Under the pieces are notes generated by a model. It did no database searches, was not told the DNA's origin, and saw nothing but the letters and a program-made list of their open reading frames with translations. Below are positions 21,866-27,069 of a DNA stretch of 28,817 nucleotides, one piece after another. Within the stretch, counting starts at the first letter, position 1, and each line of letters starts with the position of its first letter. The DNA is from a virus. The translations under genes and the position numbers were made by a program. Where the stretch lies: the IMG/VR virus record IMGVR_UViG_3300045952_000348, positions 1 through 28,817 of that record; one strand, given 5' to 3'.

Positions 21866-21876
21866 ACCAATACAAT
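21825..21876 (+). promoter_or_regulatory. Promoter C inside the 3' end of the DUF3560 gene
   Basis: TTGCAA (21849-21854), 16-bp spacer beginning TCGACGATTAAA, TACAAT (21871-21876). TTGCAATCGACGAT is identical to promoter B. An imperfect palindrome GCCGAAAATTCGGC lies upstream. The predicted start coincides with hairpin 9. Confidence 0.65.
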
Positions 21877-21883
21877 GAACCCC

Positions 21884-21942
21884 GGCCGCGGCGGATCAGC
21901 GCCGCGGCCGCTTTCCCCGCCCCCAAACCTGGAGCACGTCCC
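21884..21942 (+). promoter_or_regulatory. Leader module 9
   Basis: Stem GGCCGCGGCG/CGCCGCGGCC, loop GATCAG 21894-21899, short pyrimidine tract, CCTGGAGCACG 21928-21938, ATG 21943. The hairpin starts 7 nt after the promoter-C -10 box. Confidence 0.78.
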
Positions 21943-22368
21943 ATGCTGACGACCGAGAAGAAATCGACCCGCAAGGCGGAAACGCTCCGCCATTGGCAGG
22001 AGCTCCCGCCGGCGCAGAATCCGCTGGAGCATATGCAGGCCATCGAGTACCAGGCCCGCGGCAGCCGCTACGGCGCGTGCGGGATCCGGATCGACGGCAC
22101 GCCCGAATTCATCGACGCCGTACTGTCGAACTTAAAGCAGCTGCTGGCCGGCGAGAATTGCGTTACCCGCCTGGAGCTGTCGCGGGCCCGCGTGCTCCGC
22201 GAGCAGAGCGGCCCGGTCGACGGCCGCAAATTCGTCAACGCCGAGGAGCGGGCCGAATGCTGCTACATCCGCCTGCACCAGCGCGGCCGCCAGGCCCTGC
22301 CCCAGCACCAGCTGGCCGCCCGCGGCATCGCCCGCGCCCGCCCCGTGCAGCCGCCGACGATGTTTTAG
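21943..22368 (+). CDS. Unknown early protein 9
   Basis: 141 residues with an N-terminal helix (KAETLRHWQELPPAQNPLEH), a beta strand-helix unit (GACGIRIDGTPEFIDAVLSN), and a basic C-terminus ending in RARPVQPPTMF. No family recognised. The start is set by the leader motif; an ORF extending 170 codons upstream is a shadow of DUF3560. Confidence 0.7.
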   Translation: MLTTEKKSTRKAETLRHWQELPPAQNPLEHMQAIEYQARGSRYGACGIRIDGTPEFIDAVLSNLKQLLAGENCVTRLELSRARVLREQSGPVDGRKFVNAEERAECCYIRLHQRGRQALPQHQLAARGIARARPVQPPTMF

Positions 22369-22389
22369 CGCACCGCCACCGTCACGACC

Positions 22390-22444
22390 GGCCGCCGGGA
22401 TCAGCCGGCGGCCCGTTTCCCTTCCCCAACCTGGAGCACACCCG
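22390..22444 (+). promoter_or_regulatory. Leader module 10
   Basis: Stem GGCCGCCGG/CCGGCGGCC (9 bp perfect), loop GATCAG 22399-22404, TTTCCCTTCCCC, CCTGGAGCACA 22430-22440 (last base changed), ATG 22445. Confidence 0.75.
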
Positions 22445-22915
22445 ATGCACGCCGAACCGTTCACCTTGACCGGCCGCCCGAAGATCAGCCGGCAGAAATT
22501 CCCGCACGACCAGCGCCGGCAGGCCGTGCTATTTTGCGGCCTGGACGACAGCCCCGGCCAGGAGAATCTCTTTCCCACCGACGGACGGGAGGAAGAGGTC
22601 AGAGAGCAGAGAGCAGAGGTCAGAGCGGAACCGGAGCCCGCCCCGCCCCTCTGCGCCTCTGCGCCTCTGCGGTTCGATCCGCCCGCCGCGCCCGTGGCCG
22701 AGCCGAAGGACATCGACCAGGCCGAGCCCGGCGACTTGATCCAGGCCGCCACGCGCAACCCCTGGGGACGCATCGAGCCCGCCTGGCTGCTGTTTATGAA
22801 GATGCTGCCGCGGGCCGACGCCCGCCGCATCGCCCGCGAGGAAGGCGGCCGCGCGGTCTGCTACGACCACGCCCGCCAGCGCTTCGCCGTGCTCGTCCCG
22901 CAAATCGAAGAATGA
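22445..22915 (+). CDS. Unknown early protein 10 with two in-frame repeat inserts
   Basis: 156 residues. The N-terminus (FTLTGRPKISRQKFPHDQRR) and the C-terminal half (GRIEPAWLLFMKMLPRADAR) are protein-like. The middle (EEEVREQRAEVRAEPEP, then PLCASAPLRF) is translated from a CAGAGAG/CAGAGGT heptanucleotide array followed by a CTCTGCG-type dispersed repeat. The stop codon itself lies in an AATGACC array. No family recognised. Confidence 0.65.
   Translation: MHAEPFTLTGRPKISRQKFPHDQRRQAVLFCGLDDSPGQENLFPTDGREEEVREQRAEVRAEPEPAPPLCASAPLRFDPPAAPVAEPKDIDQAEPGDLIQAATRNPWGRIEPAWLLFMKMLPRADARRIAREEGGRAVCYDHARQRFAVLVPQIEE
22593..22627. repeat. Heptanucleotide array CAGAGAG/CAGAGGT, inside a gene
   Basis: AAGAGGT CAGAGAG CAGAGAG CAGAGGT CAGAGCG, translated in frame; an 8-bp CTCTGCGC dispersed repeat follows at 22645-22676. 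Confidence 0.75.
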
Positions 22916-22945
22916 CCAATGACCAAATCCCAATGACCAAAAGGG
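22911..22945. repeat. Heptanucleotide array AATGACC
   Basis: AATGACC AATGACC AAATCCC AATGACC AAAAGGG. It supplies the stop codon TGA of one gene and ends in the AAAAGGG ribosome-binding site of the next. Confidence 0.78.
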
Positions 22946-22954
22946 GCACCAACC

Positions 22955-23272
22955 ATGTATAGAAAGTGCCAACCCTGCGGCGGACGCGGTTACTTTGGCC
23001 GCGAGGATTGCGAATCATGCCACGGCAACGGCTTTCACTACACCCCGCCCAAGCAGCCGCTCGAATGGATTGATGACCGTTGGCATTGCCAGGGCGAAGG
23101 CATCCACGCCGGCAGTGGCCTGGAGCTTCAAGGGACCGATGGAGAATGGTTCCACGTCAGGATCGAATCCGCAGACTGTGGCCGCAAGCTGATCGCGTTC
23201 GCGAGCGTTCACGGCCAGACGTTCACACGAGCCATTGACCCGAAGTGCGACGAACTCCGCTGGCCGCGATAA
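22955..23272 (+). CDS. DnaJ-type zinc-finger protein
   Basis: 105 residues opening with two CxxCxGxG repeats, CQPCGGRG and CESCHGNG, as in the DnaJ cysteine-rich domain. A beta-rich domain with a further Cys (FHVRIESADCGRKLIAFASV) follows. Only two of the four DnaJ repeats are present, enough for one zinc site. It lacks the CTGGAGCACG motif; the ribosome-binding site is AAAGGGG. Its substrate is not known. Confidence 0.7.
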   Translation: MYRKCQPCGGRGYFGREDCESCHGNGFHYTPPKQPLEWIDDRWHCQGEGIHAGSGLELQGTDGEWFHVRIESADCGRKLIAFASVHGQTFTRAIDPKCDELRWPR

Positions 23273-23305
23273 GCCCAGCAACTGCCCATCACACGGAGGA
23301 CCGCC

Positions 23306-23683
23306 ATGCCACGGAAAAAACCCCCAATCCCCAATCCCCAATCCCCAGCGCTCCACACCACGAAGACCGCCGCCGCCTTGCTCGACTGCAGCCCGGCCAC
23401 TGTCTGGCGCCATGCCAAGCGCCTGCAGCTCGGCCAGATGCTCGGCCAGGGGAAGGCCACCGGCACGCTGCTGTTATCGCCGGCCGACGTCGAGGCGATC
23501 CGCCCGCACGTCGGCCAGCGCCCCGGCGTCGGCGGCGGCAATCCCGACTTTGCCGACGGCACGGCCAGCCGCCGCTTCTGGCGCAGCAAAGCAGGCCGCG
23601 CCCTCCGCAAAAAGATGCGCGGCAACCAGCGGGCGGCCGGGAAGAGGGAGAGAGCAGAGGGCAGAGGTCAGAGGTCAGATTGA
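23306..23683 (+). CDS. Excisionase-like helix-turn-helix protein
   Basis: 125 residues, GGAGG before ATG. Residues 17-65 form a MerR/Xis-like winged helix: HTTKTAAALLDCSPATVWRH, then a wing and SPADVEAIRPH. The C-terminus is basic (RRFWRSKAGRALRKKMRG). Residues 6-14 (PPIPNPQSP) are read from a CCCCAAT array and the last codons from a GAGGTCA array. It could be a phage repressor, directionality factor or replication initiator accessory. It ends tail-to-tail with csrA, overlapping by 16 bp. Confidence 0.68.
   Translation: MPRKKPPIPNPQSPALHTTKTAAALLDCSPATVWRHAKRLQLGQMLGQGKATGTLLLSPADVEAIRPHVGQRPGVGGGNPDFADGTASRRFWRSKAGRALRKKMRGNQRAAGKRERAEGRGQRSD
23322..23349. repeat. Heptanucleotide array CCCCAAT x3 plus CCCCAGC
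   Basis: Translated as PIPNPQSP at the N-terminus of the HTH protein. CCCCAAT-like units are known from cyanobacterial STRR repeats. Confidence 0.8.
23643..23680. repeat. Heptanucleotide array GAGGTCA/GAGGGCA
   Basis: AGAGGGA GAGAGCA GAGGGCA GAGGTCA GAGGTCA at the 3' end of the HTH gene, overlapping the csrA 3' end. Confidence 0.75.
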
Positions 23684-23880
23684 CCGGAGGGCCGGTCGAC
23701 GTTGGACGTTGGACGTTGGACCTTGGACGGCCCCGGCCGTTCTAGTTCGCAGCGGACGACCGGCACATGCGGCGGCGCGTCGATCGCCAGCCGCACGCCC
23801 CCCCGGCCGTGCCGCTGGATCGTCACGACCGCTTCACCGATCCGCACCGACTCCCCAATTTGCCGCCCAATGACCAGCAT
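23668..23880 (-). CDS. csrA: CsrA/RsmA-type RNA-binding regulator
   Basis: 70 residues; the first 48 match CsrA closely: MLVIGRQIGESVRIGEAV, then VRLAIDAPPHVPVVRCEL. The conserved IGE motif, the AP turn and the Arg of the last strand (RNA-binding position 44 region) are present. CsrA dimers bind GGA in hairpin loops and near ribosome-binding sites and change translation or stability. The C-terminal 15 residues (PSKVQRPTSNVDRPSG) come from a GTTGGAC tandem array. It is located next to the early region whose leaders carry GGA in loop and Shine-Dalgarno positions. Confidence 0.85.
   Translation of the reverse strand: MLVIGRQIGESVRIGEAVVTIQRHGRGGVRLAIDAPPHVPVVRCELERPGPSKVQRPTSNVDRPSGQSDL
23701..23728. 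repeat. Heptanucleotide array GTTGGAC x3 plus CTTGGAC
   Basis: Encodes the C-terminal extension of CsrA on the minus strand. Confidence 0.8.
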
Positions 23881-23892
23881 GGTTTGTTCCTC

Positions 23893-23906
23893 CCTGAACC
23901 CTGAAC
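23893..23906. repeat. Heptanucleotide array CCTGAAC x2
   Basis: Lies between csrA start and the stop of the alpha-CTD-like gene; same unit as at 2903-2923. Confidence 0.65.
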
Positions 23907-23907
23907 C

Positions 23908-24834
23908 CTATCCCCGCCCCGCCACGTGTTCGATCGGCACCACTTCCACGGCGCCGCCGGCCAGCTCCAGATGGCAGACGACCCGGCCATCGCGGGCCAC
24001 GTGCGCTTCCTGCAGCAGCTCGGCCGGCCGACCCTGGCCGCGGCTGAAATCGGCCAGGTAGACCACCGCCGCCCCGACGCGGAACTGCCGGTTGAACGAC
24101 CGCGCCCGGCCGCGGGCGGCCGCCGCCGGATCCTCGCGCTGCCAATCGGGGTTGAATTTTTCCTTCCCCGGATTCTCCCGCGAACCCTGAACCCTCAGCT
24201 TTGGACTTTGAACTTTGGACTGTGGACCCTCCCCCAGCGGCTTGAGCGGCACGTCCGGCGGCTCGGGCAGCAGCGCCCCGCCGGCCCGCGCCCGCAACTG
24301 GCCGCACAGCCGTTCCAGCGCCCGGATCATCACCGGCCCGCAGCTGTCGAGGTTCAGCCGCCACAGGACCGCCTCCAGCGCCAGCAACTGCCCGACCGTC
24401 AGCACGCCGGCCCGCTCCAGGAGGTTGCGCGTCCGCTGGTTGAGCTCGGCCAGCCGCCCCAGCGAGGCGGCCACCAGCGCCCGGCCCGCCAGCGGCCGCC
24501 GATCGTCGGACCAGGTCGCAAACACTTCGCGGATGGCGATATGGCACATGGCCTGGCTGCCGCGGAAGGCATGGATCAGCACCCGCCGCGCCAGCATTTC
24601 GGCCCGTTCCAGGGGCAGGCCACTGCTCACATCATGCATCCACTGATCCGGCGTGCAGCCGTCGCCATCGTGCGCTAGCTCAATCCCCGCCAGCTCCGCC
24701 GCCCGCTCGGCCACCTGCCCGCGGACCGCCGCCAGCTCCGCCGCCAGCGCGTCCCGCTCCAGGCGCATGGCCGCCAGCTCCGCCGCGGCATCGGCCGGTG
24801 AGTGGTGAGTGGTGAGTGGTGAGTGGCTGGTCAC
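23908..24834 (-). CDS. Protein with RNA polymerase alpha-CTD-like domain
   Basis: A GTG start at 24834 overlapping the previous stop (GTGA) gives 308 residues; ATG 24768 is an alternative because the first 12 residues are repeat-encoded. The N-terminus is coiled coil (AAELAAMRLERDALAAELAA). Residues 128-180 fit the alpha-CTD helix-hairpin-helix pattern: RLAELNQRTRNLLERAGVLT, then VGQLLAL and SCGPVMIRALERLCGQL. The C-terminal domain holds RSFNRQFRVGAAVVYLADFS and HLELAGGAVEVVP. The stretch PQSKVQSPKLRVQGSR between them comes from a 7-unit heptanucleotide array. A role with host transcription or DNA is an inference. Confidence 0.62.
   Translation of the reverse strand: MTSHSPLTTHHSPADAAAELAAMRLERDALAAELAAVRGQVAERAAELAGIELAHDGDGCTPDQWMHDVSSGLPLERAEMLARRVLIHAFRGSQAMCHIAIREVFATWSDDRRPLAGRALVAASLGRLAELNQRTRNLLERAGVLTVGQLLALEAVLWRLNLDSCGPVMIRALERLCGQLRARAGGALLPEPPDVPLKPLGEGPQSKVQSPKLRVQGSRENPGKEKFNPDWQREDPAAAARGRARSFNRQFRVGAAVVYLADFSRGQGRPAELLQEAHVARDGRVVCHLELAGGAVEVVPIEHVAGRG
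24182..24230. repeat. Mixed heptanucleotide array, 7 units, inside a gene
   Basis: GAACCCT GAACCCT CAGCTTT GGACTTT GAACTTT GGACTGT GGACCCT. The unit sequence drifts but the 7-bp register is exact. Confidence 0.78.
24797..24831. repeat. Heptanucleotide array GGTGAGT x4
   Basis: Located at the start of the alpha-CTD-like gene, ending at the stop of the preceding gene. Confidence 0.8.
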
Positions 24835-25178
24835 ACGCGCTCCAGCATTAAAAGTCCGCCCTTGGTTCGTCCGCAGCGTCGCCAGCCGGCAGCCAGGAAA
24901 CAAAATCCGGGATTCGTGCTCCGCACGCGCGCCGGATCGACATAGGTGTAATGCCTTTCACCAGGCCAGAGGCAATCAGCAATCGCATCCGCCTGTCGAA
25001 TGAGTTCCGAGCTGCGATGCGCTCCCTCATTCCGGAACGCGGCGCAGTTGATTCCCGTTTGCCCCGAGGCGTCGCGGAACTTTCTCCAGACAAAGAAGGC
25101 GCACGCGCCGGCCGTGCGCAGGACGAGCTTTTCGCCGCCGGCCATCGCGGTATCGATAGGCGGAATAGTGTCGCTCAT
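24831..25178 (-). CDS. Unknown 115-residue protein
   Basis: Protein-like sequence with an Ala/Gly-rich start, a FFVWRKFRDASGQTG core, NEGAHRSSELIRQADAIADC helix and YTYVDPARVRSTNPGFCF. No family recognised; the appearance is that of a small phage alpha/beta protein. The stop overlaps the next start. The start is not supported by a clear Shine-Dalgarno. Confidence 0.62.
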   Translation of the reverse strand: MSDTIPPIDTAMAGGEKLVLRTAGACAFFVWRKFRDASGQTGINCAAFRNEGAHRSSELIRQADAIADCLWPGERHYTYVDPARVRSTNPGFCFLAAGWRRCGRTKGGLLMLERV

Positions 25179-25274
25179 AAAGTGCCAGGCAACTGGCGTC
25201 TCCGTCCCGAGTGACCCACCACAGCGGTTCCATTTCTCCGCGTCTCCGCGGTTCGCCCCTTGACCCGTCTCGAC

Positions 25275-25916
25275 TTACCGACCACCGCGCTCCAGATGCA
25301 GGATCCGCTGGCGGTCGAGCCATTCCAGCCACAGCACATATTGCCGGATCTTCTTTTCCCCAAACATGCTCGCGCTGGAGCCATCAATCGAGTCGCATCC
25401 CATGAGTTGGGCCCGCCGCATGCGGCGCAAACTGTTGACCCGCCCCATATGCCGCCACTTGCCCCGATCTTTCGCCGCCTTGGCCAGATCGTGAGCTGCA
25501 TCCGACAGCTTCCACTCCGTGCTGCCGCCGATAAACAAGCAGGAGAAATCATCCCAGGGGATCGGCAGGTATTCGAGCCCGTCCTGCGCCACGAGCGCCA
25601 CCGGCAAGCCGAGCGCCCGCATTGCCGGCTGCCAATCGCGAAACCAACGGAGCGTGTCGGCCGCATTCCCGACGACGTCGGGACAGGCGACCCACAGCAG
25701 CCAGGGCTTCCCCGCGACACGCTCGCACATCCGCCAAAACGATTGCGGCTTAAAACCCGCATAGGCGCCGTTGTCGCAGGCCCACGGGAGACCGCTTTTC
25801 ACGATCCGATCAACGCTATTCCAGTTGGCCGGCGTCAGCAGGTGGCCGACGCGGCGCGGGGACTCTGCGCCAACCGCCGCCATCGTTTTGGTTGTCCCAC
25901 TCACCAGCAAGATCAT
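25275..25916 (-). CDS. Conserved phage protein, possible TIM-barrel enzyme
   Basis: 213 residues. Successive strand-like motifs suggest a barrel: HLLTPANWNSVD, GLPWACDNGAYAGF, WLLWVACPDVVGNAADTL, LPVALVAQDGLEYLPIPW, FSCLFIGGSTEWKLS, and GKWRHMGRVNSLRRMRRA followed by MGCDSIDGSS. Such proteins occur in many phages. The FIGGSTEWK and DSIDGSS turns recall the tRNA-guanine transglycosylase/DpdA superfamily, but I cannot confirm this. Candidate catalytic residues are the Asp in CDNGA, in CPDVV and in DSIDG. Confidence 0.6.
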   Translation of the reverse strand: MILLVSGTTKTMAAVGAESPRRVGHLLTPANWNSVDRIVKSGLPWACDNGAYAGFKPQSFWRMCERVAGKPWLLWVACPDVVGNAADTLRWFRDWQPAMRALGLPVALVAQDGLEYLPIPWDDFSCLFIGGSTEWKLSDAAHDLAKAAKDRGKWRHMGRVNSLRRMRRAQLMGCDSIDGSSASMFGEKKIRQYVLWLEWLDRQRILHLERGGR

Positions 25917-25925
25917 CCTTTCCCG

Positions 25926-26474
25926 CTAAAACCGCGGCCCCCCGACAAATCGTTTTTGCCCCAGCTCCCGCAGCGGCTGCAAATACCGCTCGGGATACCC
26001 GCTCTTGCGGATCTGCGCCAGCACCAGCTCCGTGGGGACGGCGAACAGCCCCTGGCCGCCGCGCCAGGCGATCGGCTGGTCGAACGCATGCCGCCGGCCG
26101 AGCATCCAGCCCACTGGCCCCTCGCAGTGCACGTGCTCGTCCAGGCTCACTCCCAGCCGCTCGTACTTGGCCTTGAACTGCCGCGGGCACTCCAGGATCA
26201 GGCCGTCGCGGCGCATCGGGCGGATGCAGTCTTCCAGCCAGGCGATGCCGATCACCGCCCCGAACACCAGGTCCCCCAGGTGCTCCGGCGGCCAGCCGCT
26301 GCCGCCGAGCCACTGCCGGCTCTGGCCGGCATGGATCAGCAGCGGCCCCCGGTAGGCCGTGGCCCAGGTCCGGTTTTCGCACAGCTTCTGCACCTGCCCG
26401 GCGGGCAGCCGCGCCTGCGGGGTGATGATCAGGTGCGCGTAGGGCTGGCAAATGGTGAGCGCGAGCATGTTCAT
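25926..26474 (-). CDS. ASCH-domain protein
   Basis: 182 residues with the ASCH start LALTICQPYAHLIITPQ, the basic motif KLCENRTWATAYRGPLLIHA, and VFGAVIGIAWLEDCIRP, the strands of the PUA-like ASCH fold. The C-terminal part includes EGPVGWMLGRRHAFDQPI. ASCH proteins bind RNA or modified nucleosides (some are nucleoside amidohydrolases). The start codon abuts a GGTTCAG tandem array containing the preceding stop. Confidence 0.78.
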   Translation of the reverse strand: MNMLALTICQPYAHLIITPQARLPAGQVQKLCENRTWATAYRGPLLIHAGQSRQWLGGSGWPPEHLGDLVFGAVIGIAWLEDCIRPMRRDGLILECPRQFKAKYERLGVSLDEHVHCEGPVGWMLGRRHAFDQPIAWRGGQGLFAVPTELVLAQIRKSGYPERYLQPLRELGQKRFVGGPRF

Positions 26475-26495
26475 GGTTCAGGGTTCAGGGTTCAG
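26475..26495. repeat. Heptanucleotide array GGTTCAG x3
   Basis: Abuts the ASCH gene start (26474) and contains the stop of the preceding gene. Reverse complement of the CCTGAAC unit. Confidence 0.8.
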
Positions 26496-26786
26496 GGGCG
26501 GAGCTTCGGCAGGCAGGGCCCGCTTCCCGTCCAGGATGTCCCGGGCGATGCGGACCAGCTCCGCGTCGCGGATCTGCCGGCGGTACATCCACACCTTGGT
26601 CCACAGCAGCTGCCGCTGCTTGCCGGTCAAGGCGCCGCCGTGCGGCAGCCGCGCCTCCGCCCCCATCCCGCGGGAAAACCGCTTGTCAAAACTCCCCGGC
26701 AGGTAATTCACCCGGGGGAACTCGATCGCCAGGCAGGCCCGACGCTCCAGCGCCGTCATCGGTGTTCGCGAGGGATGGTCAGCCAT
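26478..26786 (-). CDS. Unknown 102-residue protein
   Basis: Start ATG at 26784-26786 overlaps the preceding gene by 8 bp. It contains TALERRACLAIEFPRVNYLP and LTGKQRQLLWTKVWMYRRQI, a basic helical region. The last codons and stop are formed by the GGTTCAG array. No family recognised. Confidence 0.6.
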   Translation of the reverse strand: MADHPSRTPMTALERRACLAIEFPRVNYLPGSFDKRFSRGMGAEARLPHGGALTGKQRQLLWTKVWMYRRQIRDAELVRIARDILDGKRALPAEAPPLNPEP

Positions 26787-27069
26787 CGAACAGCGCTCCC
26801 TGCTTCTCCAGCGGCGCCGCGGGCCGCGGCGGCAACCAGCGGACCGCATTGCCGCCCCGGTCGCGCTCCACATCGCCGCCGGCCACCAGCCGACCGATCG
26901 CTTCCTTGAGCAGCCGGCGGAAATGCCGCTTGGTGTCGATCGCCAGGCCCCAGGTCTGCGGGCAGATCCGCGCCAGGAGCTCAAGTTGCTCGAGCAGTTC
27001 CTCAAAGGGGACAAGCCCCCCCTCTCCGCGGAGATACGTCAGCACCAGCATGTCGAGTCGCTCAGCCAC
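26779..27069 (-). CDS. Small winged-helix-like protein
   Basis: GTG start at 27069 overlaps the methyltransferase stop; ATG 27051 is an alternative. The 96 residues are RLDMLVLTYLRGEGGLVPFE, a middle helix (DTKRHFRRLLKEAIGRLVAG), and a wing-like GGDVERDRGGNAVRWLPPRP. The order helix-helix-wing suggests a DNA-binding winged helix. No specific family. Longer ORFs upstream in this frame are methyltransferase shadows. Confidence 0.6.
   Translation of the reverse strand: MAERLDMLVLTYLRGEGGLVPFEELLEQLELLARICPQTWGLAIDTKRHFRRLLKEAIGRLVAGGDVERDRGGNAVRWLPPRPAAPLEKQGALFDG

Noticed and set aside
17312-22413. GAUCAG hairpins as ordinary rho-independent terminators
   Set aside because: They lack a following T-run (CGCTTTCCC at best), some lie right after a promoter, and they precede instead of end transcription units. 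Partial termination cannot be excluded.
17312-22444. Integron attC-site interpretation of the cassette junctions
   Set aside because: Variable stems and single-gene cassettes resemble integrons, but no integron integrase is visible, and the expected GTTRRRY core and extrahelical bases are not seen.
23908-24903. Start of the alpha-CTD-like protein at TTG 24903
   Set aside because: It would overlap the well-supported 24831-25178 gene by 73 bp. The GTG overlapping the preceding stop is more economical.
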